Source: Candidatus Izemoplasma sp.
Lineage (GTDB): Bacteria; Bacillota_I; Bacilli_A; Izemoplasmatales; Izemoplasmataceae
Direction of reading: 5' to 3'
Assembly (NCBI GenBank): GCA_007117885.1
Contig: SKFS01000088.1
Location: 1-47,864, forward strand
Length of the DNA stretch: 47,864 nucleotides
Part shown: positions 25,595-33,957 of the stretch, one piece after another
Position numbering within the stretch: position 1 is the stretch's first letter
Layout of the letters: each line of letters opens with the position of its first letter
Notes under the pieces: generated by a model
What the model was told of the DNA's origin: nothing
Database searches by the model: none
What the model saw: the letters and a program-made list of their open reading frames with translations, nothing else
Translations under genes and position numbers: made by a program

Positions 25595-26271
25595 TGAAAC
25601 GCATAACCATACTTACTGGACACTATGGGTCTGGTAAGTCGGAAATCGCGGTTAACTTAGCGCTAAAAAAATCGTTAAATACGCTTGTCGATCTCGATAT
25701 CATCAACCCGTACTTCCGTTCTCGCTCCATTAGTACCTTCTTAAAGGAAAACGGCATTGATGTAATTGAATCAACGATTGAGAATGCATCAGGAAGCGAT
25801 CTCCCTTTCATTAGTTCGAAAGGGAGTCGTCCTTTTGTTAATAAGGATTTAAAGGCCGTCTATGACCTTGGTGGTACCCGCCATGGTGCTAAGTTAATGA
25901 AACAGTTTGATGCGTTTATTAAAAACCTCGATGAAATCGATGTGTTAATGGTTGTGAATATCTATCGCGAAGAAACCGACTCAGTGGCTAAAATACTTGC
26001 CACCATCGATGATCTAGAAGCGGCCAGTCAGCTACGCATCACTGGACTAATCAATAACACTAACCTCATGGATTTCACCGATGAGTCAGTGATTCGAGCG
26101 GGCGAGAATATTTTAAAAGAAGTTTCCAAGAAAAAAGATATACCAATAAAATATACATGCGTTGAGGAACACGTCAAAGCCACAGGGGACTTCCTCGGTG
26201 AACGTCTAAGCTTAAGACGATATCTCGCAGAAAAGACGCTTGGTATAGGAGGACATTATGGCAAAAGGTAG
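25594..26271 (+). CDS. P-loop ATPase/GTPase of unknown role in the oxidoreductase operon
   Basis: A 225-residue SIMIBI-like nucleotide-binding protein. Walker A is GHYGSGKSEIAVNLAL (residues ~9-24), followed by LVDLDIINPYFRSR, in the place of the switch region of CobQ/MinD-type proteins, and a Walker B-like VYDLGGTRHGAKLM; INNTNL resembles the base-specificity motif. No function is established to my knowledge. It starts at GTG overlapping the bcd stop and itself overlaps the ferredoxin gene by 14 bases, so it is translated with the operon. A role in cofactor or cluster assembly or enzyme maturation is a guess from the fold and place. Confidence 0.75.
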   Translation: MKRITILTGHYGSGKSEIAVNLALKKSLNTLVDLDIINPYFRSRSISTFLKENGIDVIESTIENASGSDLPFISSKGSRPFVNKDLKAVYDLGGTRHGAKLMKQFDAFIKNLDEIDVLMVVNIYREETDSVAKILATIDDLEAASQLRITGLINNTNLMDFTDESVIRAGENILKEVSKKKDIPIKYTCVEEHVKATGDFLGERLSLRRYLAEKTLGIGGHYGKR

Positions 26272-26482
26272 AATTATTATTAATACAGACAAATGTAAAG
26301 GGTGTGCACTATGCATATCGTATTGTCCAGTCCATATATTAGAATTGGATACAACAACGACGAACAAAAAGGGTTATACCCCGTTAATTGTAAATGATCC
26401 AGAAAAATGCATCGCCTGTAGTTTTTGTGCGATGATGTGTCCGGATTCAGTGATTACCGTCGAACGTTTCGTAAAGGAGTGA
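26258..26482 (+). CDS. vorD: 2-Oxoacid:ferredoxin oxidoreductase delta subunit (2x[4Fe-4S] ferredoxin)
   Basis: A 74-residue ferredoxin-like subunit that passes electrons out of the oxidoreductase. Two cluster motifs are seen: CKGCALCISYCP (about residues 13-24) and CIACSFCAMMCP (about 52-63). AGGAGGACATT precedes the ATG. The order delta-alpha-beta-gamma is the standard layout of VOR/KGOR-type enzymes. Confidence 0.9.
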   Translation: MAKGRIIINTDKCKGCALCISYCPVHILELDTTTTNKKGYTPLIVNDPEKCIACSFCAMMCPDSVITVERFVKE

Positions 26483-26486
26483 AAGT

Positions 26487-27557
26487 ATGGGAAAAGTCCT
26501 AATGAAAGGCAATGAAGCGATGGCTCTTGCCGCAATTAAAGGTGGCTGTGATGCGTTTTTTGGATACCCTATCACACCCCAAAATGAAATACCAGAATAC
26601 TTATCGTATCATATGGTTAAAGAAGGCCGTGTTTTTGTCCAAGCAGAAAGTGAAGTCGCGGCAATCAATATGGTTTACGGCGCAGCAGGTGCCGGCGCTA
26701 GAGTATTAACCTCATCATCGAGTCCAGGGATTGCTTTAAAACAAGAAGGTATAAGCTACCTGGCGGGTGCAGAGCTTCCCTGTGTCATTATTAGTGTAAT
26801 GCGTGGTGGACCTGGACTTGGCGGCATTCAACCGAGTCAAGGAGACTACAATCAAATTACCCGTGGGGGCGGCAATGGCGATTATCATTTATTGGCCTTT
26901 GCACCAGAATCGCTTCAAGAAACCGTGGATATTGTCAAGCAATCGTTTGACTTGGCGGATTACTATCGCAATCCCGTCATCATTGCCGTCGACGGTTTAA
27001 TCGGTCAAATGATGGAGCCTGTGGAAATCGATAAAGAGGTGCCGAAAAAAACGTTGCAAGCGAAAGATTGGGCCGCCGATGGTCACTCCGGTGAGCGCGG
27101 CAAGCGTAATACGATCGTCTCTTTGCATCTTGACGCCTATGATTTAGAAAGACACAACTTAAAACTAAAAGCAAAATACGATGAAATGATTCAAAATGAA
27201 CAGCGTTATGAGCTGATTAATATCGATCAAGCTGAAGTGGTAATTGTAGCCTATGGCACCATGGCTAGGGTAGCTAGAAGTGCCATTGCTGCGTTGAAAG
27301 AAGAAGGCATTAATGTCGGCATGATACGGCCTATTTCAATTTGGCCTTTCCCACGGAAAGCATTCAAGCAACTACCCGATACGGTCCATACACTTCTTAC
27401 TGTTGAGATGAGTTTAGGACAAATGAATCAAGATGTTCACCTTGCGAATAATGGGCGTTTAAATGTTGAGTTTTATGGCCGTGCCGGTGGCGTTGTGCCA
27501 GAAACTCAAGAAATCGTCGATGCAGTGAAAAAAATCGTAAAGGGGCGAAATCAATGA
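26487..27557 (+). CDS. vorB: 2-Oxoacid:ferredoxin oxidoreductase alpha subunit (2-ketoisovalerate type)
   Basis: Pyrimidine-binding and transketolase C-terminal subunit of the TPP-dependent oxidoreductase that converts branched 2-oxoacids plus CoA to acyl-CoA, CO2 and reduced ferredoxin. In its 356 residues it has MKGNEAMALAAIKGGCDAFFGYPITPQNEI, the TPP-activating glutamate region QAESEVAAINMVYGAAGAGAR, TSSSSPGIALKQEG, RGGPGLGGIQPSQGDYNQ, and a C-terminal domain with VVIVAYGTMARVARSAI. AAAGGAGTGAAAGT precedes the ATG. The LeuDH neighbour and butyrate kinase favour branched oxoacids over 2-oxoglutarate, but substrate cannot be read from sequence alone. Confidence 0.88.
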   Translation: MGKVLMKGNEAMALAAIKGGCDAFFGYPITPQNEIPEYLSYHMVKEGRVFVQAESEVAAINMVYGAAGAGARVLTSSSSPGIALKQEGISYLAGAELPCVIISVMRGGPGLGGIQPSQGDYNQITRGGGNGDYHLLAFAPESLQETVDIVKQSFDLADYYRNPVIIAVDGLIGQMMEPVEIDKEVPKKTLQAKDWAADGHSGERGKRNTIVSLHLDAYDLERHNLKLKAKYDEMIQNEQRYELINIDQAEVVIVAYGTMARVARSAIAALKEEGINVGMIRPISIWPFPRKAFKQLPDTVHTLLTVEMSLGQMNQDVHLANNGRLNVEFYGRAGGVVPETQEIVDAVKKIVKGRNQ

Positions 27558-28318
27558 AAACTCAAACAGTGTATAAACCCACAGAAGGGTTAGTAAAACG
27601 TGACTTAACCTATTGCCCTGGTTGCACCCACGGAATCATCCATAAACTTGTCGGTGAAGTCTTAGCAGAAAAAGGATTACTCGATACTTCCGTAGGCATC
27701 GCGAGTGTTGGTTGTAGTGTTATGAGCTACGAGTTTTTCAATTGCGACATGCAACAAGCCGCCCATGGTCGTGCGCCTGCCGTCGCAACAGGGATTAAAC
27801 GTGTCCGTCCCGAAGCCACTGTCTTTACCTATCAAGGCGACGGTGACTTAGCCTCAATCGGTATGGCTGAAATAGTGCACGCTGCCCATCGTGGTGAAAA
27901 CGTGACGGTCATTTTTGTGAACAATGCGATTTATGGTATGACAGGTGGCCAAATGGCACCCACTACCCTTATCGATCAAAAAACTACAACGTCGCCAATG
28001 GGGCGAAAAAAAGAAGATACAGGATTACCATTAAGAATGAGCGAATTGCTTGCGACCATCCCCGGAGCAACCTACTTAGAACGCGTAAGCGTCCACGATC
28101 CCAAACATGTTCGTAAAGCGAAAAAAGCCATAGAAAAAGCCTTTGATGTCCAAACCAAAAAACAAGGATTCTCAATGATTGAGTTTGTCTCAACCTGTCC
28201 GGTTAACTGGGGTATTAACCCCACTGATTCGATTCAATGGGCGGTCGATCATTTAATCCCTTATTATCCTCTTGGAGTCTATAAAGATGCAACAGAGGAG
28301 GCAACCGATGAAAACTAA
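27554..28318 (+). CDS. vorA: 2-Oxoacid:ferredoxin oxidoreductase beta subunit (TPP-binding)
   Basis: Binds thiamine pyrophosphate and Mg2+ and carries out the decarboxylation. The 254 residues include YCPGCTHGIIHKL near the N-terminus, GCSVMSYEFF, AHGRAPAVATGIKR, the TPP motif YQGDGDLASIGMAEIVHAAHRGENVTVIFVNN (GDG to NN spacing as expected), and TGGQMAPTT. It overlaps vorB by 4 bases and vorC by 11. Confidence 0.9.
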   Translation: MKTQTVYKPTEGLVKRDLTYCPGCTHGIIHKLVGEVLAEKGLLDTSVGIASVGCSVMSYEFFNCDMQQAAHGRAPAVATGIKRVRPEATVFTYQGDGDLASIGMAEIVHAAHRGENVTVIFVNNAIYGMTGGQMAPTTLIDQKTTTSPMGRKKEDTGLPLRMSELLATIPGATYLERVSVHDPKHVRKAKKAIEKAFDVQTKKQGFSMIEFVSTCPVNWGINPTDSIQWAVDHLIPYYPLGVYKDATEEATDEN

Positions 28319-28865
28319 TGAGGAAAAACTAATTGTTGCTGGGTTCGGTGGCCAAGGTGTTATGTTAATGGGACAAGTGTTGTCCTACGCAGCAACCAAC
28401 GAAGATTTACACACAATTTGGATTCCATCTTATGGTCCTGAAACCCGAGGAGGCACGGCAAACTGTTCCGTAATTATCGCCCATACAATGATTGCCTCAC
28501 CAGTCATAAGCACCCCCGATACAGTCATTGCGATGAACTTACCATCCTTGCAAAAATTTGAGAAGAAAATTAAACCCAACGGCATCCTTTTCGTCAACTC
28601 ATCATTAGTGAAAGACTATGAATACCGTAGCGACATCGAAGTCATTCCGCTAGATATTAATAATCTCGCCCTCAAACTCGGTAACTTAAAAGTTGCCAAT
28701 ATGATTATGTTAGGGGCCTATATCGAACGCACCGGCGTCTTTGAAAAAGAGGCGTTATTCACCGTCTTTAAAAAAATCTTCTCCGGTGAAAAAGCCAAGC
28801 TAATAACTCTCAACGAAAAAGCCGTTGAACTGGGTATGAGTGTTGTAAAAAAAACTAAAGCTTAA
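28308..28865 (+). CDS. vorC: 2-Oxoacid:ferredoxin oxidoreductase gamma subunit
   Basis: Gamma domain with GFGGQGVMLMGQVLSYAA at the N-terminus, SYGPETRGGTANCSVI and an internal helix-rich part; 185 residues, the usual size. The track start at 28272 lies within vorA; ATG 28308 (MKTNEEKLIV) has AGAGGAGGC upstream. With the other three subunits it makes a complete enzyme. Butyrate kinase follows 13 bases downstream. Confidence 0.9.
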   Translation: MKTNEEKLIVAGFGGQGVMLMGQVLSYAATNEDLHTIWIPSYGPETRGGTANCSVIIAHTMIASPVISTPDTVIAMNLPSLQKFEKKIKPNGILFVNSSLVKDYEYRSDIEVIPLDINNLALKLGNLKVANMIMLGAYIERTGVFEKEALFTVFKKIFSGEKAKLITLNEKAVELGMSVVKKTKA

Positions 28866-28878
28866 GGTGGTGTCCAAG

Positions 28879-29940
28879 ATGAAGATCTTAACGATCAATC
28901 CTGGATCTACGAGTACAAAAGTAGCGATATTTAATGGCTTAAAACGCATTGCTAAAACTACGATTCGTCATACTGACAGCGAGATTTTAGCCTTTGAAAC
29001 CTTAGCTGATCAAATCCCGCTACGTCAAACAGTGATTTTAGATTTTTTAAATGAATACGATTTTTCTTTAGAAGATATCGACGGTTTCATTGCCCGCGGT
29101 GGACTACTTAAACCACTTGATAGTGGGTTATATGAAGTAAACGAAGCGATGATTCATGACTTAAGAAACCACACTTATGGCTCTCACGCATCAAATTTGG
29201 GCGGGCTAATCGCTTATGAACTCGCCTCACAAGTTGGTAAAAAAGCGTATATCGCTGATCCTGTAGTGGTCGATGAAATGTCTACGATTGCCAAAATGTC
29301 AGGACTGAACGGTGTGACACGCCGGAGTTTATTTCATGCTTTAAATCAAAAAGCCGTTGCTCGACATTATGCCGATAAAGTCAATATTCCCTATGAAGAA
29401 CTTCACTTAATCGTGGCCCACCTAGGGGGTGGCATTAGTATTGGCTATCATAAACAAGGACGGGTTGTCGATGTCAACAATGCCCTTGATGGCGATGGAC
29501 CCATGTCACCTGAACGTTCAGGAAGTCTACCGGTTTGCAGCATCATCGACATGGCTTACAGTGGTCAATACTCAAAAGATGACTTAAAAAAACTCATCCA
29601 AGGTTTCGGGGGGATGTTTAGCTACCTCAACACCAAGGATGCAGAAGAAGTTTCCGATATGTTAGCGAGCGGTCGGGTTGAAGCCAATCGAGTGGTTAAA
29701 GCCATGGTTTATCAAATAGCGAAAGAAATCGGGGCCCTTTACGCGATTACAAAAGGCCACCTCGATGCCATCATTTTAACCGGTGGACTCGCTTACAATC
29801 AAGACATTGTCCAACCTCTCATTGAAACGATTGAGCACCTTGGGGACATCGTGCTCTTCCCTGGTGAAAACGAACTTGAAGCACTTGCCTTTAATATGCA
29901 TGCTTTTCTAAAAGGCACCATTGAAGAAAAACAATATTGA
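28879..29940 (+). CDS. buk: Butyrate kinase (branched-chain fatty acid kinase)
   Basis: ASKHA kinase that makes ATP from acyl phosphate (butyryl, isobutyryl or isovaleryl phosphate) and ADP. The 353 residues show ILTINPGSTSTKVAIF, FIARGGLLKPLDSGLYEVNE, ADPVVVDEM, HALNQKAVARHYA, VAHLGGGISIGYHKQGRVVD, GDGPMSPERSG and LTGGLAYNQ. ATG 28879 is preferred over the track GTG at 28867; AAGGTGG lies upstream. It is the last gene of the operon, completing substrate-level phosphorylation, but the phosphate acyltransferase (ptb or pta) that should feed it is not in the window. Confidence 0.94.
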   Translation: MKILTINPGSTSTKVAIFNGLKRIAKTTIRHTDSEILAFETLADQIPLRQTVILDFLNEYDFSLEDIDGFIARGGLLKPLDSGLYEVNEAMIHDLRNHTYGSHASNLGGLIAYELASQVGKKAYIADPVVVDEMSTIAKMSGLNGVTRRSLFHALNQKAVARHYADKVNIPYEELHLIVAHLGGGISIGYHKQGRVVDVNNALDGDGPMSPERSGSLPVCSIIDMAYSGQYSKDDLKKLIQGFGGMFSYLNTKDAEEVSDMLASGRVEANRVVKAMVYQIAKEIGALYAITKGHLDAIILTGGLAYNQDIVQPLIETIEHLGDIVLFPGENELEALAFNMHAFLKGTIEEKQY

Positions 29941-29962
29941 GCCGATAAAAAGGCTCTTTTTT
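29939..29962 (+). terminator. Terminator after buk
   Basis: GAGCC (29939-29943) and GGCTC (29952-29956), 8-base loop, six T. The stem overlaps the buk stop codon. Confidence 0.85.
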
Positions 29963-29986
29963 GTAGCTGAAAAAGCAACGATACGC

Positions 29987-29992
29987 TATAAT
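29987..29992 (+). promoter_or_regulatory. -10 box before small membrane protein gene
   Basis: TATAAT 20 bases before the ATG at 30012. The best -35 candidate (TTGTAG, 29961) is 20 bases away, which is too far for a strong promoter, and the upstream TG is replaced by CG. Confidence 0.4.
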
Positions 29993-30011
29993 AGAGTTGC
30001 GAGGTGATGAC

Positions 30012-30266
30012 ATGGAGCGGTTTATCTCAAAGCTTATCTACGGTTTAATCGCATTAATTTTTCTTATGGTCATTTTTTTATTCACCCGACTTGGTCGAAG
30101 TGATGTTTGGGTAGCACTAAGTTTTGTGTTTTTAAGTGGCGTTTGGTTTAGCTTAAGCTACCTGCACGTCTTAAAACAAAACATGCAACAAGCTAGAAAC
30201 TATTTACTCTTCGGTTTTGCAACGGTGTTTCTCAGTCTACTTTTATTGCTCTTTATCGTTCGCTAA
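30012..30266 (+). CDS. Small hydrophobic membrane protein, unknown function
   Basis: 84 residues with three predicted membrane segments: LIYGLIALIFLMVIFLF, VWVALSFVFLSGVWFSLSYL and YLLFGFATVFLSLLLLLFIV, joined by short charged loops. I do not recognise a family. The ATG at 30012 has GAGGTGATGAC in front; the track start at 29997 overlaps that site. It lies before the ComF remnant and hpf, separated by a hairpin. Confidence 0.65.
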   Translation: MERFISKLIYGLIALIFLMVIFLFTRLGRSDVWVALSFVFLSGVWFSLSYLHVLKQNMQQARNYLLFGFATVFLSLLLLLFIVR

Positions 30267-30273
30267 AAGAAAT

Positions 30274-30315
30274 AAAACCATCCTTTCGTATTATTAATGA
30301 AAAGGAGGTTTTTTT
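30274..30315 (+). terminator. Terminator-like hairpin that contains the ribosome site of the next gene
   Basis: AAAACC and TCCTTT (30274-30286, with one bulged A) pair with AAAGGA and GGTTTT (30301-30312), 14-base loop, and a run of seven T to 30315 just before the ATG at 30316. The ribosome binding site AAAGGAGG is the 3' arm of the stem, so the structure could stop transcription and also hide the site in any transcript that reads through. Confidence 0.55.
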
Positions 30316-30687
30316 ATGCCACATTGCGCCATCTGCCATCACTTTTTTGTTAGACCCCAAAGCTTTGAAACATTGTTTTCTTTGTTCAAAATATGTGTTA
30401 TTTGTGAAACCCTTTTAAAACGCCAACCCAACTTAGCAGTACTGCCCCTCGATTATAATTACTTAGAAATGACCACCTATCATCATGGTGACCACCCCGC
30501 ATTGACTCACCAGTTTTTTCACACGATTATTAGGGAAAAAACCCCCTCATTATACTATCAACCAGAATGGGAAAAACACCCTGAAGGGTTTCTCATTCTC
30601 GGTAAACTCTTTAACCCATTAAAACTTTTCTACCACATTCCCATCGAACAAACTGTGATGAACATCCTAGAAAAATTAGAAGTTTAA
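30316..30687 (+). CDS. Truncated ComF-like protein with zinc-ribbon N-terminus
   Basis: 123 residues. The N-terminus, CAICHHFFVRPQSFETLF through CVIC (Cys 4, 7, 27, 30), follows the pattern of ComFC (two CxxC pairs about 20 apart), and YNYLEMTTYHHGD matches the start of the ComF core. The phosphoribosyltransferase loop (LxDDxxTTG) that ends ComFC is absent. The gene sits directly before hpf-secA-prfB, where comFC lies in Bacillus subtilis. It is therefore probably a shortened descendant of comFC. It may still bind zinc; a role in DNA uptake is doubtful. AAAGGAGG precedes the ATG, and there is no stop or frameshift within it. Confidence 0.6.
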   Translation: MPHCAICHHFFVRPQSFETLFSLFKICVICETLLKRQPNLAVLPLDYNYLEMTTYHHGDHPALTHQFFHTIIREKTPSLYYQPEWEKHPEGFLILGKLFNPLKLFYHIPIEQTVMNILEKLEV

Positions 30688-30696
30688 ATGTAATCT

Positions 30697-30725
30697 TTTA
30701 CGCTTAAATAGTTCTATGATATAAT
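30697..30725 (+). promoter_or_regulatory. Promoter of hpf
   Basis: TTTACG, 17 bases, TATAAT, with extended -10 TG (TGATATAAT, 30717-30725). Confidence 0.65.
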
Positions 30726-30756
30726 AAAACTATATTAACCTAAAGGAGATGAGATT

Positions 30757-31296
30757 ATGCTAGTTGAAGTACGTGGCAAAAATGGATTTAAAGTCACCGA
30801 AGCAATCGAAAACTATGCCAAAGACAAGTTAGAAAAAGTAGAACGATACTTTAGGGACGAACTCGATGCATTTGTCGTTTGCAAAACCTACAGAGATCAC
30901 CACCGTGTAGAGGTCACCATACCGACAAAGTACTATACAATGCGTGCAGAAGTCAGTGAAGACGACATGTACGCAGCGATCGACTTAGCCATTGATAAAC
31001 TCGAAAGTCAAATTCGTAAAAATAAAACAAAGATTACCCGCAGTTTACAAAAGAAAGACGGGGTCGCGGAAATCTTTAACGAAGATATTGATTTAGAAGC
31101 ACTTGAAAGAGAACTTGTTAGAACCCCTGTCAAAAAGAAAAATATTGTATTAGAACGCATGAGTACCGATGAAGCGATTACCGCGATGGAAATGCTGGGA
31201 CATGACTTCTTTATTTATAGAGATGATATTAGTGAAAAAACAAACGTTGTCTACTTAAGAAACGATGGTAAATACGCGGTCATAGAAACTGAATAA
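30757..31296 (+). CDS. hpf: Ribosome hibernation promoting factor, long form
   Basis: Binds the 30S decoding region and dimerises ribosomes to 100S in starvation. The 179-residue protein has the N-terminal S30AE domain (MLVEVRGKNGFKVTEAIENYAKDKLEKVERYF, VEVTIPTKYYTMRAE) and the C-terminal dimerisation domain (IVLERMSTDEAITAMEMLGHDFFIYRDD, VVYLRNDGKYAVIE), so it is the long form typical of Bacillota. AAAGGAGATGAGATT precedes the ATG. It has its own promoter and terminator, separate from secA. Confidence 0.96.
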   Translation: MLVEVRGKNGFKVTEAIENYAKDKLEKVERYFRDELDAFVVCKTYRDHHRVEVTIPTKYYTMRAEVSEDDMYAAIDLAIDKLESQIRKNKTKITRSLQKKDGVAEIFNEDIDLEALERELVRTPVKKKNIVLERMSTDEAITAMEMLGHDFFIYRDDISEKTNVVYLRNDGKYAVIETE

Positions 31297-31300
31297 TCTA

Positions 31301-31328
31301 AAGTGCGCCAAGGCGGCGCACTTTTTTT
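31301..31328 (+). terminator. Terminator after hpf
   Basis: AAGTGCGCC (31301-31309) and GGCGCACTT (31315-31323), 5-base loop, T run to 31328. Confidence 0.95.
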
Positions 31329-31366
31329 GAGATTATGGTAAAACCCTTTTTTATAAAAGCCCTTTA

Positions 31367-31375
31367 TGATATGAT
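31367..31375 (+). promoter_or_regulatory. Extended -10 promoter of secA
   Basis: TGATATGAT, one mismatch to TGnTATAAT, 27 bases before the ATG at 31402. No clear -35; a T-rich stretch lies at that distance. Confidence 0.5.
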
Positions 31376-31401
31376 ATTCATGACAAAACGAGGTGGAATT
31401 T

Positions 31402-33903
31402 ATGTTAAAAAAACTATTTGACCCAAGCCGAAGAGCACGGAAACAGCTCGAGGCTTTTGCAGATCAAGTGATTGCGCTTTATGATCGCTATAAAGATTAC
31501 TCTGAAGCAGACTTTGTAAAAGCGACAGAAGCCTTTAAACAACGACTCAAAAACGGAGAAACGCTGGATGATATCGAAACTGAAGCATACGCCCTAGTAA
31601 GAGAAGCCAGCACCCGTGTCACCGGTATGACCCCATTTAAGGTGCAAATAATGGGTGCACGAGTTATTCATCAAGGCAACATTGCTGAAATGAAAACCGG
31701 TGAAGGTAAAACCTTAACCGCAGTTATGCCAGCATACTTAAATGCATTAAGTGGTCACGGTGTACACATTGTTACGGTAAATGATTACTTAGCAAAACGT
31801 GAAGCTGAAGGAGAAATCGGCGATATCTTCAAGTATCTCGGTCTAACAGTTGGCTTAAACCATCGTGAGCTTAATAAAGATGAAAAGCGTGAAGCCTATG
31901 CTTGTGACATTCTTTACTCAACAAACAACGAACTTGGGTTCGATTATTTACGTGACCACATGGTCATTTATAAAGAAGACATGGTTCAGCGCCCGTTAAG
32001 CTTTGCGATTATTGATGAGGTCGATTCGATTTTAATCGATGAGGCAAGAACACCATTAATTATTTCCGGTGGTGCGAAGCAAACGGCAAACCTCTATTTA
32101 CAAGCCCAAGCGTTTGTGAAAACACTCGCGGATGAAGATTATGAGGTCGACATAAAGTCAAAAACCGTAAACTTAACTGAAGATGGCATTGCCAAAGCAG
32201 AACGATACTTTAGTGTCGATAATCTATATGATCTCGATCACGTTGGATTATTACATCATATTAACAACGCGATTAAAGCAAACTATACAATGGACTTAGA
32301 CGTTGATTATGTTGTCCAAGACAACCAAGTCATCATCGTTGACCAGTTCACCGGACGCTTAATGCATGGACGCCAGTTCAGTGAAGGCCTTCATCAAGCG
32401 CTGGAAGCTAAAGAAGGCGTTGAAATTAAAAAAGAAACCTCAACGCTCGCAACGATTACCTTCCAAAACTTTTTTAGAATGTACAGTAAGCTCGCCGGGA
32501 TGACAGGAACGGCAAAAACAGAGGAAGAAGAGTTTAGAAACATCTACAACATGTTGGTTATTGAAATTCCGACAAATATGCCAGTCGTTCGCGAAGATGC
32601 CAACGATATGATTTTTGCGACCATGAAAGCAAAGTACAACGCGATTGCCGATGAAATCAAAACACGTCATACTAAAGGGCAACCGATCCTTGTAGGGACG
32701 ATTTCAATCGAGAGCAGTGAACTTTTAAGTAAACTCTTAAAACGTCGCGGGGTAAAACACGATGTCTTAAATGCAAAACAGCATGAACGTGAAGCGGAAA
32801 TCGTCGAAAATGCCGGGAAGAAATATTCCGTGACCATTGCAACAAACATGGCCGGACGCGGTACCGATATTAAACTTGGTGAAGGCGTTAAAGAACTTGG
32901 TGGTCTTGCTGTCATCGGCACCGAACGTCATGAGGCTCGACGAATTGACAATCAGCTTCGTGGTCGTAGTGGACGCCAAGGGGATCCTGGTTACTCACGG
33001 TTCTTCCTATCGGCAGAAGATGACTTAATGCGTCGTTTTGGTGGCGAACGTTTCAAAAATCGTTTGGAGTTTGTCACAAAAGCCAAAGGACAAGATAGTG
33101 AAAAACCTATCGACTTCAAGTTTTTCTCACGTTTTATTGAACGGGCACAACGGCAAATTGAAGGCAATAACTTTGATCGTCGGAAAACCGTTTTACAATA
33201 CGATGAAGTGTTACGTAAACAGCGTGAAATCATCTATAAACAACGTAGCGATATTCTTATGCTCGACAAAATTGATGACATCGTTGTTGAAATGCTTTAC
33301 CGTCAGTTCGATCGACTGATTCAACAACATACCGATTTTGAAAAGAAAATCCCCGCGTTGGATACTAAGGCGTTATTCGAAAGCATCGATGGCAAATTTT
33401 TAGCGCCAGGAACCTTAGAAGAAAACAAACTTTCAAGTGATGCAAATGCATCTTATGCGTACATCAAAGAAACCATTGATGACGACTTAAAAAACAAACT
33501 CGACAAGTTTGGCGAAGCGAAATTTAACGAGTTCTTAAAAGCGGTACTCTTACGTGTTGTTGACACCCACTGGGTAAAACACATCGATCAAATGAGTGAA
33601 CTGCGTCAAAGCATTGGACTTCGTTCCTATGCGCAGCAAAACCCGTTACGTGAGTACCAAGAAATTGGCTTTCAAATGTTTGAAGAAATGGTTGCGGCAA
33701 TCGAGCTAGACACGACACGTTATGTGCTACGCGCCGTGGTTCGAGATAACTTACAACGTGTTCAAGTGGCTAAACCTACAGCAACCTATTCAGGCAAAGA
33801 ACAAGCGGAAAGAAGAGAACCTAAGCGTTCACAAAAAGTCGGTAGAAATGAGCCCTGCCCATGCGGTAGTGGTAAGAAATACAAGCATTGTCATGGAAGA
33901 TAA
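31402..33903 (+). CDS. secA: Preprotein translocase ATPase SecA
   Basis: ATP-driven motor that pushes secretory proteins through SecYEG. The 833-residue product has [17 protein letters not shown] (Walker A, about residue 100), [34 protein letters not shown] (about 204), [41 protein letters not shown], and a C-terminal zinc-binding tail [14 protein letters not shown] that contacts ribosomes or SecB-like partners. ATG 31402 is preferred over the track GTG at 31393, since GAGGTGG lies upstream. prfB follows after a 54-base gap with a large hairpin. Confidence 0.97.
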   Translation: MLKKLFDPSRRARKQLEAFADQVIALYDRYKDYSEADFVKATEAFKQRLKNGETLDDIETEAYALVREASTRVTGMTPFKVQIMGARVIHQGNIAEMKTGEGKTLTAVMPAYLNALSGHGVHIVTVNDYLAKREAEGEIGDIFKYLGLTVGLNHRELNKDEKREAYACDILYSTNNELGFDYLRDHMVIYKEDMVQRPLSFAIIDEVDSILIDEARTPLIISGGAKQTANLYLQAQAFVKTLADEDYEVDIKSKTVNLTEDGIAKAERYFSVDNLYDLDHVGLLHHINNAIKANYTMDLDVDYVVQDNQVIIVDQFTGRLMHGRQFSEGLHQALEAKEGVEIKKETSTLATITFQNFFRMYSKLAGMTGTAKTEEEEFRNIYNMLVIEIPTNMPVVREDANDMIFATMKAKYNAIADEIKTRHTKGQPILVGTISIESSELLSKLLKRRGVKHDVLNAKQHEREAEIVENAGKKYSVTIATNMAGRGTDIKLGEGVKELGGLAVIGTERHEARRIDNQLRGRSGRQGDPGYSRFFLSAEDDLMRRFGGERFKNRLEFVTKAKGQDSEKPIDFKFFSRFIERAQRQIEGNNFDRRKTVLQYDEVLRKQREIIYKQRSDILMLDKIDDIVVEMLYRQFDRLIQQHTDFEKKIPALDTKALFESIDGKFLAPGTLEENKLSSDANASYAYIKETIDDDLKNKLDKFGEAKFNEFLKAVLLRVVDTHWVKHIDQMSELRQSIGLRSYAQQNPLREYQEIGFQMFEEMVAAIELDTTRYVLRAVVRDNLQRVQVAKPTATYSGKEQAERREPKRSQKVGRNEPCPCGSGKKYKHCHGR

Positions 33904-33904
33904 T

Positions 33905-33937
33905 GATAAAGACTCAAGCTCAGCTTGAGTCTTTATC
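33905..33937 (+). repeat. Perfect 15-bp inverted repeat between secA and prfB
   Basis: GATAAAGACTCAAGC (33905-33919), TCA loop, GCTTGAGTCTTTATC (33923-33937). It is too strong to be chance but no T tract follows on either strand, so it is a poor intrinsic terminator. It could protect the secA 3' end or set the secA to prfB read-through ratio. Confidence 0.85.
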
Positions 33938-33957
33938 AACCGTAAGCAGGTGAAATT

